Part shown: positions 1 through 12,619 of the stretch, one piece after another | How positions within the stretch are numbered: the stretch's first letter is position 1 | Layout: the number at the start of each line of letters is the position of its first letter | NCBI RefSeq assembly: GCF_050948215.1 | Contig: NC_135164.1 | Location: 3,663,116 to 3,727,115 of the forward strand | Direction: 5' to 3' | DNA from: Halictus rubicundus | Taxonomy: Eukaryota > Arthropoda > Insecta > Hymenoptera > Halictidae | Length of the DNA stretch: 64,000 nucleotides | Translations under genes and position numbers: made by a program | Notes under the pieces: generated by a model | Seen by the model: the letters and a program-made list of their open reading frames with translations, nothing else | Told to the model about the DNA's origin: nothing | The model's database searches: none

Positions 1-879
1 CAAACGTTTAACGTTTATGCGATCATTTTGAAACATGCAACGTTGACCGATTTTGATGAAATTCTCAGAATATGTATGATTCATACAGATCTACAAATCG
101 TAATTTCTAAATTTTCAATGTAAGTCCACATAAAAAAGTTGCAAAATACAACTTTTAGTATATTCCCTGCAATTTCGACGAGTTGCAAATTTTGTAAAAA
201 TTTTTGTTCACTTTATGCGGCAACCGATTGCGCTAACTTCTTAAAAGAAAATCCAAGTCGTGTGGCCCAATATTAACAAAAATATACGATTTTTAAAAGC
301 GTCCGAATATTAGTGGGAGTCACTGTTTATATCTAAGACCACAATTTTCTTCGTTTTGCTTCGACACGCGGATAAAGGAAAGTTCAGTAGATAAGGATTA
401 CGGAAACAGACACCGCGTCCGCACGCATCGCATAATTTCTACTTTCTATCGTGGAAATCTCGCCCGGCAGGTACCGGACGCAGAAAACAATGGGGGAAAA
501 GCGAACGGCGGTTAATTTCGCGATCAAATAAACTGTGCAACGGCGAACGTTGGCTGCAACCTCCGAGGAGTCAATTTTGGAATGCTTCGGAAAAACATCC
601 CTTCCAAAACCGTCGGATTTGTCATCGCCGCGGAAAGAGATGGCGAGAGAAAGACGAAAAACAGACGGCGCACGGCGTATGTGCGTCTCATTCATGCGTG
701 TATCACGACGGGCTGGACGAATGTGCGAGCGTTGGTATAGGAGAAAAACAGCGGTTGCACGTGGCCCGTGAATGCTCGTATATACCTGCTCACGTTCTGT
801 TTCTTCGATCCCCTCTATCGTAGCCCGTTTCCAGCTGGCGTGACTAACGCGGCAGCCTCTCTGGGAAAGCTCGCGAGGG
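1..879. other. Upstream intergenic sequence, no gene seen
   Basis: The first 400 bases are AT-rich and the next 400 richer in CpG. Reading frames here are short, have no recognisable motif and lie on both strands. I see nothing supportable except that this stretch precedes the TATA promoter of the dehydrogenase gene. Confidence 0.5.
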
Positions 880-915
880 TATAAAAGTCGAGGAGGAGCG
901 CAGCGCTCAGCCAGT
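880..915 (+). promoter_or_regulatory. TATA-box core promoter of the dehydrogenase gene
   Basis: A canonical TATAAAAG lies at 880-887. About 28-33 bases downstream are initiator-like CTCAGCC and CCAGTG motifs (906-916), the spacing expected between a metazoan TATA box and its start site. The first coding ATG (1161) is about 250 bases further on, which leaves a plausible 5' UTR. The link to the downstream gene is inferred from position and from the splice frame. Confidence 0.55.
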
Positions 916-1160
916 GCGTTTCAGGCGTACGTCCGAGAATCGTTTTCGCGTGCCTCACGAGTGCAATAACAAAAACTTTTAAAACTTCCAAACCGCTCGA
1001 GCTTATCGCGACCGGAACACTCCTAGATCTAGAATCGCGCAAGTAACGGTGTCCGTCGAACGAAATCGGCTCGAGATTGTGATCGCGTCTCCGTTAGAAA
1101 CGATCCACGGGGAAGAGGAGCTAGCTGTAAAAAATAGCGGAAGCGAAGAGTCGTTCTACT

Positions 1161-4100
1161 ATGCCTGCGAAGTTGGAATCCCTGGCTCCGATCGCTCACA
1201 ACACACCTTGTACTCCTTGCAGAGGGTACGCATCTGATGATTTTTACCGCGTCCTCGATCAATCGTGTCGCGATCGATCGTATTCATGCGTTCACCGAGA
1301 CTTCTCGTTGCTACGATATGTCATTCGGTGACTCTTCGTGAATCATTTCATTGTTCCCTGTCTGATTTCGTCGAGTGAATTAGACTTGGAAATTAATTAA
1401 CGATGACAAAAGGTTCCCCCGTTATCTAGGAAAAATCGTCTTGATGATTCAGTGTGGATCGTAGAGAATAGTTGTTGCATCTCTGTATTATCTTGCGAGA
1501 TAGATAGCGGGTAATGTAGTTCCATAAATAACGTCGTTCCCGGAAACTGTTCTATCTTTAACGAGTCCGTGATTCCTTTGTTCTTTGATTCGATTTGCTT
1601 CGAGTTCTTCTTGCTGCTCCACTGTATCTCCAAACGAATTCTTTTGTAATTGCATGAAATCGTATCGGGGTGAACGAAGCAACAGCTGATTGGCACAACG
1701 ACCGTGGCGTAACGAACACGAGCTCCAGTTAATAGCCGGTTTCCGCTTGTCATACTTGAAAATTTTAAACGCACCGATCAGTCTACTGCTTTCGCAACAG
1801 CTATACTTCAAATAGAGCAGATGTGGATTTTCCTGCCATTTCGAAAGCCTGAAAATTGATTCAAATTAGATAGTTCCAAAAATTGAAGCATATAGGTTTT
1901 TGCAGAGCAAGAAAAAGACTTATACACTTAACGAAACACGAAATTGCGGGGAAAAAATACACTTTTTAAAAAACGCGAGAAATCTATTACACAACCCATT
2001 CGCCACGGAACCGCAAATCCCACGCGTTCCCGTTCTTCTAAAAAAAGAACCAGCTGGGTCACCTAGGTCTCATCAAAGGGTCTTCTCGAATTTCAGGGAG
2101 GAGAAGATGAACAAGCTGTGCAGACAGGTGTCGATCGAGAGTCCGAACGCGGCTGGCCGCGATTGGGTGTTCAGTTTCGACGTTCCTGTTCCGGATGTGC
2201 CATCGCAGGGTGCCAGGATCCGGGTGATGTGCGCAGGTGCTTGCTACCATCCGCGTCGTTCGCCCAGCCTGGGTAGCCTGACCTCCGTCTCCAGCAGTAG
2301 CAGTTTGGCCACGGAGGTCTCGGTCGAAGGGGACTTTCCCATGACCTTGCCGCACCACGGAGTCCGGGACGCGGCTCTGTTCCCCGGCTACGAGGTCGCA
2401 GGTGTGATCGAGTCGCTGGGCGCCAACGTGCCCGCGGACTGTGAGTTCGTGGTCGGAGACCGAGTGATCCTCTACCCTTACGAGGGTTTACCGAACGGGT
2501 ACGTCGAGTACCTCGTGGTCCACGACCTCAAGTACCTCATCAAGATTCCCGATAACGTGAGCCTGAGCGTAGCGGCCATGTTACCCGCCGGCGCTCTATT
2601 AGCCATGAACACCGTCTTCGCCGCCCACGGACATGTCCAGGCGTTGCTGAAGGAGAGAGGCGAGAACAGCGTCTGCAAGATCCTGATCGTTGGCACCGGC
2701 GGCCTGGCTCTCTGGGCCCTCAGGATCGCCGCGTACTACTTCAGCAACATGAAAGACAGAGTCATCATCACCATCGCCTCGTTGAAGGACGATGGACTGA
2801 CCATGGCTCAGGAGTTCCAACGGTGAGTTGCTTTGGGGGGTTGCCGAGTGTCGATGTTCCGTAGCTGCAGGCCGATTAGTGTTTGCGAATAGTGCTGAAA
2901 AGCGACGGTACTCTGGATTATTTATTGTAGAATCCTTCGCTTATCGGTGAAACAGCGTTTGGAAAACGGGAGAGTTTCGTAGACAATTTGAAGAAAAATC
3001 AAATCTTTTGATTGCGGGGAGAGGGAATATTCTTTCGTCGCTTTGGTAGATTGTTTTTCAATTATTCGTAATACGTATGCAGAAACTACTGGACGTCGTT
3101 TGTAGTTTAAACTGTATCTCGACCTATCTACGAGTTCTGTCGCTTTTCGTAGAGTGTGCATGTTGCGTGCTCAACTATGAGTAACGAGGTTCACTCGTTG
3201 ATCTTTGAATTGAAATTAACATTCCGTGTCCGAGATATCTTTGTCATCGATCACGCTTTCGTAATTCCGAGGAATCGGCTGTATCGCTAAATGAATGATA
3301 ACGTTGTCGTGTCAATTTGAGTACTTGACACATCTTGACCACGATAAATGTTACGTAAAGATTTATCAATCTAATCTTCCCCGCGGAGTTTGTTTGTTTA
3401 CGCGACATGCTCGGTGCACTTAAATATCGCTTAATTTCATCGAAATGGTAGTAGTGCTTGTGTGTCGCGTTGACCCTTTGCACTCGAAGCCATTTTAACC
3501 CCAAAACGAAACATTTCTCCCGACCTTGAATATTTCCCTTCTATATATATTTTTTCATGCTATACATACGAAAATGGTGCAATTTACTCGTACAGTACTG
3601 AAATGTTTAGTAATTTATTAAATACAAACAAAGATAATGTAAAAAATATTTAGAATAATGATACAGGAATTTTTAGTGGCGCCTTGCAGTCGTCATTCGA
3701 GTCCTAAGGGTTAATCTGTTTTCTGTCGTGTTCTAATTTTTATAGTATGCACCTTCACATTTTAAGTTGCACCAGCTTCCAGCACTTGATTAATTTATTG
3801 AGAAAAGATAGCACTTGCATGTAGGCGGCAGTGGTTTCGCCGATAAACGAATGAGACAAATGTCTCTGGCCTGTAATTCGAAGGGACCCGGCTACACATT
3901 ACAGAAATAAATTGAATATTATTTTAATAAATCTTTAAAGGCAAGTTATATAAACGGGGCCCCAATTTAAATTTTCTCTAGGGCCCGGCTACACATTACA
4001 GATATAAATCGAACATTATTTTAATAAATCTTTAAAGGCAAGTTATATAAACGGGGCCCCAATTTAAATTTTCTCTAGGGCCCGGCTACACATTACAGAA

Positions 4101-4966
4101 ATAAATCGAACATTATTTTAATAAATCTTTAAAGGCAAGTTATATAAACGGGGCCTCAATTTAAATTTTCTCCAGGGCCCGCTAGAGGCTTAACCCGGCA
4201 CTGGTAGTCGGCCGATGGTCATTTTCTAATTAGAGTCGAAGACGAAGAAGTTCTCGTCAGTTTAAACGGATACAAAACAATTAGGACTTACGTTCTAGAC
4301 AAATATTATGTCGTAACGAGCAGATGACTATCTTTAGAAAGCAGTGTTGAAACGCAAGGTCGTATTAAGGTTTTCGAAGGCCTCAGGGACGGACGGATTT
4401 TGTTTTATTGGGCCCTAATTAATCGAACACGCTTCAGAAAATGTCACAATGCACGGCACCAAGTAGTTTAGTTCGAATGCCCAATCTGTCAGCGTCCACT
4501 GATCAGGTCATTCGAGTTATTCACCAATAGTCTTCTCTTTGGCTACAGAGTGAACGTGGTGCAGTGGAGCGAGGATTTGTACGAGAAACAGCTGATCGAG
4601 CGAACGATGGACGCGTGCGGGGGCCACGTCGACGTGGTGATCGATTTCGGCACGACCTCCCGCAGTCTGCACCGCAGCATGCAATGTCTGAGCAAGGGTG
4701 GCGTGGTGTTCGTGATCAAGGACGTCGCCGATCGGTTGTTGCCGAAATTTAGCAGACGCGCCGACGAATGGGAGCTGAGCATCAAATCGGTGGAACCGGG
4801 CACCCTCGAACAGCTTCAGGAACTGGTGAAGCTCGTGGCTTCCGGCGAGATCGAGCCGCCGCCTCACACGGTCTATCCGGCCGAGGATGTCCTCGACGTT
4901 GTCCTGAAGCTGTGCCACTCGGAGATCCAGGGTCGCGCGATTTTACGCTTCTACCCGGCCGATTAA
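1161..4966 (+). CDS. Medium-chain dehydrogenase/reductase (MDR) family protein, three exons
   Basis: Coding exons are 1161-1225, 2097-2822 and 4549-4966 (402 aa). Exon 1 encodes about 21 residues beginning MPAKLES; its donor GG|GTACGC and the acceptor TTTCAG|G restore the frame (Gly22) into GEEKMNKL, so the ATG at 2107 is probably internal. The second intron (GTGAGT...CTACAG) is also in phase. Domains: a GroES-like N-terminal part with CAGACYH (67-73), PGYEVAG (118-124, replacing the zinc-binding GHE motif) and GDRV (142-145); then a Rossmann fold with the dinucleotide loop GTGGLA (221-226); the C-terminal substrate part ends RAILRFYPAD. The family performs NAD(P)-dependent oxidoreduction. 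The usual structural-zinc Cys cluster is absent and the catalytic His is Tyr, so zinc-independent or altered chemistry is inferred. Substrate unknown. The second intron carries a 97-bp minisatellite and a TTAA-flanked element. Confidence 0.85.
3474..3710. mobile_element. TTAA-flanked MITE, family B, copy 1
   Basis: The left end reads CCCTTTGCACTCGAAG after a TTGA (decayed TTAA) at 3470-3473. The right end reads CATTCGAGTCCTAAGGG before TTAA 3711-3714. A second, similar copy in the opposite orientation lies at 35507-35740 and a degraded one near 29443-29613. There is no ORF. It lies inside the second intron of the dehydrogenase gene. TTAA targets with short inverted ends suggest a piggyBac-like non-autonomous element. 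I do not see the subterminal palindrome found in the other TTAA families. Confidence 0.65.
3887..4177. repeat. Three-copy 97-bp tandem repeat in an intron
   Basis: Three consecutive copies begin at 3887, 3984 and 4081 with CCCGGCTACACATTACAGA and run through an AT-rich core to a GGGGCC(C/T)CAATTT segment. They differ at only a few positions. A fourth copy starts at 4178 but is cut off after a few bases. The array is entirely inside the second intron of the dehydrogenase gene. Confidence 0.9.
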
Positions 4967-7283
4967 GGGGGCTCAGCCCCGAAGGGTAAGATTGTGCGCC
5001 TTGCAGATCGGCGCGAGACTTTGGAACACGAGAAACGAGATCGGCAAAACAGATAGACCGGGTCATTTAGACGATCCGTGAGGGAGATTTCAGATTTTAC
5101 GAACGATAGCCGTCTCGCGATGTTTCTTACCGGTGCAGGGAGCGATGCCTCGATCATTCTCCCAGCCAGTGGATCATCGACGAGCGGACGCGATGGATCG
5201 TTTGATTTAAGTATCCGGGGGAACGTAGTGGATCGCCGATGACGAGAGTTTCGTAGAAGAGTGTTAATGCACGACACAACGATTGTTTCCGAATCGTTTT
5301 GAGGATCGCTGATTGCGCGGACGACGACTGCTCGCCGGCTCCTTCGTTTTCGCAGGCAAACATTCGAGAGAACCGAGAGAGGGGAGTCACGGAGCGGAGC
5401 GTCTCCAGCGATCTCGTGAGATCGTATTATTGTAGTTTAGTAAGAAGTATTGAGCGGGGGGAATGATGTTGTCGTCTGAAAATCTCGTAGAGTTTTTAGT
5501 TTTTGATGCTGGGTTGGATAACAGTTTTCCTGCGATCACGAGATAATTCGACGAGCTCACCTTCTTCTTGGTAACACCTGCTATACACCCACGAGATCAT
5601 ACGTGAAATAATTCTGCCTAGATTTCGCGTGAATTGTCCGATCGTTGAACAGAACTATTTGATAATGCGAGGAAGAAATAGGAGACGGTTGAATTGGGAT
5701 GTTAAATATTCGACGTCAATTGTACTCTAGTTATTGTTACTGTTCAGCGTTTCCATGAAACGGGAACGACGGCGGCCTGGAACAACCTGTAATCAGACCG
5801 CGTTCAAACGAACGTGTAGATTGTATATTCGAATTCTGTGTAAACCAAAGGAAGACGAGACTATCTTTTCCCAGGATTTTATGGGAGCAAACATCATATC
5901 CACGATTTTCTCAAACCAAGCTGCGAGTAACGCTGGTTCATTCAGGCTTACTCGCGGCTAGTTTTTTGATAGTCTTCATTTCCGGTTCGCTCGCAATTTA
6001 ATAGTTATATAAGGGACTATTCCTTGCTTCGCGTAATCGAGACAAACTTCGCGCTAAGTCTACATACTTACGGCGGAGGGCATTTTATGAATGATCGTTA
6101 GATAACAGTATTCCTTCGACACCGTTGCGCTAGTTAATGATAAGTTAATCGAACGTTCGCGTGCTATACTTGTAAGTGCGAGTTAATTGATTGCATCTGA
6201 TCGGTGTTGTTAAGTCGCTGTACCTCGAAAGACTGTTTTCTTTATTTAAGCGTAACCTATCCCTTTTTTTAGTTTCTATTCGCAACTCCTCGATCGTAAT
6301 CCTAAGCGATAATTCAGTGGTATAGATACACGTCACCATCGTTATATTATCGACTGTTGATCGTGACAGTGATTGTATTATATTACGGTGATAATACAAC
6401 AGATATGTTTTTTATTAAAAGTAGAAATACCGTCGTTGTGTATTTCATTGTAAGTCCCTTACAACATCCTTCGCACTTCGGATCTTCCATTCTCGGTAAT
6501 TGGACCAAATACGCGATCGATGGAGTCAATTGGAAGTACTGATGATTGGCCAAGAACAATGTTAATCGATCAGGCTTCAAGCCAAATATAGGACAGACTG
6601 TTGTAGCATCTCATGAAAAATTCGGTTTTTGCTAAAGTCGCATGTCCACCAGGGAGGATTTGACCTAAATTTAGTTTCATATACAAGGCGTTCGAAAAAT
6701 GTAGAACCATACGTGTTTATTGCAGAGTATCGAGTCCTTTAAAGAAAAAATTAAATCATAATATTAAAATCATCCAATATTTTATTTACATGCTTATAAA
6801 TTTATTTAACTTCCATAGATATTACAAAATTGATTAAAAAGAGTATTTAAAGAGTAATAATGACATTTCAATTTTAATTTACCGTTGCAAGTACATTTAT
6901 AATAAAATATTCTTATATTATCACAGAAGTAATACATTCCCTAAATGGATAGATATATTATACATACATATATTGCTTGACAGAATGTTTGCAATTTTCA
7001 GATATAAATTATTATGTATATTTAAGTATAAAGACTGTAAGCGGTAGCGAGACATGATAAGCGAGACATGATAAGCGAGACATTGCAATACATTTTTGTA
7101 AAAAAGAAATGAAGAAAACGTTTTTACATTTAAATTAAAACAATTCCGTATATAAATATTCAACATTTGATAGACGTTTAGAATATTACCACTTCGTCAG
7201 AATAAGAACTTGTTAAGAGACATTGACCTGATTGCAGGCACTAATAGTACCAGGCACTAATACATGAATAGGCATCGAAGATT
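4967..7283. other. Convergent 3' intergenic region
   Basis: This region lies between the stop codons of the plus-strand dehydrogenase (4966) and the minus-strand RhoGEF gene (7284), so it must hold both 3' UTRs. Reading frames are short and unrecognised. A small three-copy tandem of AGCGAGACATGATA lies at about 7046-7085, within the likely 3' UTR of the RhoGEF gene. I could not place a poly(A) signal with confidence. Confidence 0.5.
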
Positions 7284-10200
7284 TCATTTTTTTCTTGTAG
7301 GCGGATCACACAAATAATTTTTAGGTACGTATCCTTTGTTACCATAACGATCTTCCATAAGCCACCATTCGTCATTCCCCTTCTCGTCATGAGGTCTAAC
7401 AAGCCTCAAAGCTTGCCCCTTGGTAATAGACAGCGTTCCAGGAATAGTTGCAGAAAAATCGTATTCTGCGTAATAAAACTAGAAAAAGTTGCAACTTACA
7501 ATTACGCACTGCATCGTTACAATAATATTAAAATAAACGGCATATTAACCACCTACCTCGTAGTTTAGATTCTGATACTGTTGAACTCGAGGAATTTGTT
7601 CGATATTACCATAACAATGGCCTTCTTTCTTCGGTTTTTCCTCGGTGTTGAGCTCCAATAATTCTTGAAGATGAGACTGAGATACGGGTTTTTGTTCTTT
7701 AACTGGAGAATCCATGCATATTAAATCAGGCATAGACGCATTATTAGATTTAGTCGCAATGGTGCAAATATCATCATATAGGGAAAGGTGCGGTACTTGT
7801 TGAAGTTGCAACATTTTAGATGGTAAAAATCCTTGTGCAACTCCATTATCGACGAACCATCGACTTGTATCACCCATAGGGTCTTGTTTTTTTATTACTG
7901 CTACTAGAGTTCCACGAGCTGCTCCCATATCCAAAGATGTTGTGCTTATTACATTTTCTGTAATTACATACAATTTATCACTGGAATATTTGTTTCTCAG
8001 CGTATTTCTCTGCTTTTCACTTTGTAGATGCCATGTGGGCTCAGCCTCTTCGATTCTTGGGTTTGTTCCAGCAAAAGCGAAACGTGTTATCTGATTCCAT
8101 AATAAACTATGATTCACTAAAAATGACTCCAAAATATCCTGACCTGATATCTGAGCGGAATTCTACAAACACAAAAGAAGTTAGTTTAATTACAATCTTT
8201 GTAAATGGTTATAATATTGATTATTCTTTTCACTAGACAACCTCGCATAGAGTTAGATAGCGCTTGGTGATCTTGCCACATAGAAGCTTCCTAGAATGTG
8301 CAAACGCGCTAATGCAGTTTACTAATACTTTTGTTGCTGCATCAACCACAATCGGTAATTCTTCCAACAGCTGTTGCGTTAAAGCTTCATAATTACATTT
8401 TGCTGTCGACAGTTCGTCCTGTGCCTATATGAACGTTGAATAACAAGGTACAATATTTTTAGTATTATCTTAATTGTATAGCTGTATTAAAATGTAAATG
8501 AACATAAGGTAATTACAATTCTCGATTCTTTATACCAGTCACTTTTAGAAATGGCTGCATCATAGTCGAGCAGCTTGTCATGCCTTTTTGTTATCAACAC
8601 TGCTGGGCCTTCTAATAGTGTTGCTAAGACATTCACTGGGTCAAGGACTCTCCGTTTTAAACATACTTTCTGTTCCTGAATATATTGCGACCATATCGTT
8701 GATCTTATTTCTCTAAGTCTTTTTGCTTCAAGGGTTGGTGTTCCTTGATAATATTGAATCAAAAAATCTGATATTACTTCTCCAGAAATAGCTTCGTCGC
8801 TTAGGTATGTAAAGCATTGATCTACGTCTTTAGCTAATTGTAATGTACACTTTTCCACTGATCTGAACTGTCGTTCGAGTTCCTCAAACTCTGGATCAAC
8901 AGCAACATTCGTCAATCCTAAACTTGCCGATAATCTTGTACTCAATCTAGTAGACATCTTTGCTACAGAATGCATGTTAAGTTTGGTCATTTTCCTAATT
9001 AAGGTATTGTCATTGTCTAAATACTTCGACACCAAGTCTTTTCGACGTTTATATTCATTAATGTGACTCGCTACGGCTGTCATAACTTTCCATGCTTCTT
9101 CGACCATGAGTTTATCCGGATGATTGTCGTCGGTGCACTAAAAAACAGCTACATGGTTTCAAAGAAGTTTATAATATAGTGATTACATATATACAAACAT
9201 ATAACTCATTGGTCGTGTGATTACAGTATCTTGTAAAAGATACTGTATTCATAAAATACTCACTTTCACCAATTCATATAAAATAAGAGGATACTTTAAT
9301 ATTCTTTGCACAGGTTTTATGAGAATAGAACTCATATCGAAGCAAGCTACTTGACCCCGCAACGTCTGAATGCCTTTATTAAACACTGCCATTATTTCTT
9401 CGTTAGTTTCATACTGAAATTATATGCATAAAATTCACATTTAAAATACAAGAAACAAATACTATATTCTCTACTCTCAATTCTATTACCTTCTTCAACA
9501 ATACCAATGCTGCTTCATGATTTCCACAATATTTTACATAAACATTTTTTAACTTCTCAGCCATTTTTGTAAAGCAAGGACCAACCGTTTGTTGCTCTTC
9601 ATCGCATCCCTTCATTGCCTTTAGTATCATATCTAATAATTCCTGTGCAACTTGAATTACTTCGAAAATATTACCAAATAGAGTAGGAACATCAATTCCC
9701 AGAGATTCCAGTGAACTGGGATTATACAAGTGAAACGTTTCGTATGTTAAGTTCAAATCACGAACATATTCTTTTTCTGTGATGACTAATTCTGATATAA
9801 CATTTTGTCTTTGATCTGCCCTTTTTTTATTAAGATCTACGTTATTATTGCTAGCAATGTCTGTCTGCTGGTTAATGTTTTGAAATGTTGGTTGCTTGTT
9901 TTCTACCATATTCTTTTGTAATGGTATGCTGCCAGGTGCTGGTACAGGTGGTGCTGGTCTATGGGGTTCTGAAAGTCTCTTTGATTTTTGTTCTTCTGTC
10001 GTTATGGAAGTTATTTCATCGTGTCTTATTACAACAAAGTCTTCCAACGCGTTTTGCTCAATATCTAAAGGTTCCGTATGCAATGCATTTAGGTAACTCC
10101 TCGGACACAAACCAATTTGTTCATGTACATTTTTAACATTTACCCAATCTGCATTAGCCATATCAATGACTGTAACTGTATCACCTTCGGTGACACTCAA

Positions 10201-11863
10201 ATCTCCATCCATTTGAGCTTTAAAAGTGTATTCTACCTTTGCTTGTATACCAGGTTCCAATGCATTGTATTCTGTAGTACCTACATCTTGGCTGTAAAAG
10301 TTTTGATCATTGGGAGCATCAGTACAATCTACTATAATATTAACATAGGATATAGGAAAAATCCCTTTATGGTTGTCTAATGTACCCTCTATCCACTCTG
10401 TGTCTATATGTTTAATAAGATGTACTACTTCTCCTGCTTCGAAGCTAAGTTCATTGGGAAATTGAGCATTGAATGGATATAATGTTATAGCATAAGGATT
10501 CACATCTAGTGTATTGAAATTACTATTATTTTCTATGCTTTCCACTGAATTTGAATTTGAAGCAGTTGGCATGTATTGAGGAAATAAGTCATAGTAGTTT
10601 GGTGCAGGTTCATTGATAGAAGGTTGTGTTGCTGCATCTTCAAGATTTTGGTAGACTCTTTCATCGCATGCTACTGCAGTAGGAAAAACATTATTGTCTA
10701 ATACACAGGCCGTGTCCAACTGATCAGTGTCATCACTTGTATATGATACAAATGCTTCTGGAAATATTCCCTCTTGGCCACTATCTGTGATGCCATGGCA
10801 CCAGCCATCATCAAGAATTTCTGTGACGGTAACCATTTCACCTTCTACTAAATCGAGTTCACCATCGAGTTGTGCTTTCAAATTAGTTTTTATTTTTGCC
10901 CTTTTCTTTATATTCTTTTTTTCTGAAGCTTTCTAAAAGTAATAGATGATTTATTACTCTTAATTATTTGATTCGTGAAAAAGTAATTTTAACAATATTA
11001 CCGTATTATTTAATCAATTATATAATGTCTACCTTTTTCTATAATATCATTTCAATGGTTTTATAAACTACTGAATTCTTAATAAAGAATTAGTAAATAA
11101 TAAGCATATCTTAGCATGGTCAAAGGCAACATTACATTCCCATCAATCCAATATACTTTAACATTTAGATTGAACATTATTTAACAAGCATACCTTCAAC
11201 AACTTTGAATCAAGTTGCCATGCATGAGTTAAAGGAAATATTCCAGTATTATCATCTATTCGTCCTAAGTACCATCCAGATCCAACATCTCGTATTCCAA
11301 TAATAAGTATACCTGGTTCCGTGAACATGAAACATAATTACATTAAATATATTACCCCTGAATAAATATTACACAGTTGGACCTCTGTAATTCTAGTCTC
11401 AAGGGAAGAGTTAAAACTTTTGAGTTATAGAGATTCTGTTTTCTTGAATTGTCAAGTAAGAAAGGTTCAAGTTGTATAGACGTAGAAACAGGTTACCTTG
11501 TGCAAATGATAAATCTCCATCCTGCTGCCCTGGAAAAGTGGCAGTACTTACAAATAAATATTCTGAGTCATGTAGATGTGGTATATCTACTTTATGCAAA
11601 TGACTTGAGGGAAATTTTCCTGTTCTGCCTCTAGATTCTCCATAACACCAATGTTTGTCAACGATACTATATATCTGTTTGAATTTGGCAGACAATACAA
11701 CATAAATTGTTCTATTAATTTTTAATGGGGTTATATGAAAGTGTTTATTTATACATATATATATACAAATTACCAAAAAGTATTCTCCTTTGTGTAAACT
11801 CAATTCTCCATCGACAGTTGTCAGAAAATCATTTAAAACTTTAGTTAATATTCCTGGCTCCAT
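7284..11863 (-). CDS. DNMBP: Dynamin-binding protein/Tuba-like RhoGEF scaffold, nine exons
   Basis: Exons (minus, 5' to 3'): 11863-11774, 11674-11497, 11312-11194, 10932-9490, 9413-9264, 9137-8517, 8424-8242, 8162-7557, 7478-7284. All introns are GT-AG, 76-261 bp, phase 0 except intron 2 (phase 1); they give 1194 aa with no frame break. Domains: SH3 at about 6-59, 69-126, 141-193, 275-329 and 360-414; a Pro-rich HRPAPPVPAPG stretch near 453; a DH domain from about 504 to 693 with the KPVQRILKYPL signature at 643-653; a BAR-like helical region about 705-945; SH3 at 991-1047 and 1132-1186. This order is that of Tuba, a Cdc42 GEF that links dynamin and actin regulators at membranes. Vertebrate Tuba has four N-terminal SH3 domains; here I count five. 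The intron 7 donor GTTGTC is weak. The start is the first ATG, giving MEPGILTKVLND directly before SH3-1. Confidence 0.92.
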
Positions 11864-12619
11864 TCTTGTTGCACTTGATCGAGACTAATTTTGTTTATAA
11901 TTTTGGATGGTTTCGGGGAGTTCTAACTCGCAGTAGACTGAAAACTGACACTTGTCAGCCTTGTGATAAGGTGACTAGTCACGTGGCTGGAATGCATGTC
12001 GATTACAAGTCTCAAATTTAGCGCGCGCGAACGAACGATGAAACTTACATTTCATTGTTAAATATATTCTGAACGGAAATTACTAGAGCTATTTTTTAAT
12101 ACTTCATGTTAAGTTATTGTACATTTAAGCAAGGCAGTATCTGTTGTGTTTATTTATGTAGTCCGGTTAGAAAATTTATATTGTTATTGTTTGTTTAGTT
12201 TTATGTAATTCTATATGTCTATCGCGTATAAAAAATATGTTTTATCATTACTATTATTATAAATATTAATGATGACATAACAAAATTTTTCGAACACTCG
12301 TATTACCAATTCACATTTCATTTTAACACGAGTAACTATTTGAGGTTAAGAAAGTAGTTTTTCGATGAAATATTAAAATATTTATTAATATTTTATTTAC
12401 ATTGTATATCTGAAGACAGCTAAAAGATTCAGATGTAAAATAATTTTCTTCTATAAATAAATTAATCTATCAGGATCGTTCATATTATTGAGGTTATGAT
12501 ATTTTGTATACAAAATAAATATCATTTTACAAATTATTTGTATTTTAGTCTAAAAGATTTATAAATATATAAACGTTTGTAAAGCATTTTTGAAAGTCAA
12601 AGTATTTACACATACAGCA
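11864..12619. promoter_or_regulatory. Divergent promoter region between the RhoGEF and GTPase genes
   Basis: About 750 bp separate the two divergent start codons. An E-box CACGTG lies at 11980-11985 in a GTCACGTGGC context, beside a GC-rich patch (GCGCGCGCG near 12020) that stands out from the AT-rich surroundings. The rest is AT-rich. Shared regulation is inferred from geometry only; no TATA box at a convincing distance was found for either gene. Confidence 0.45.
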
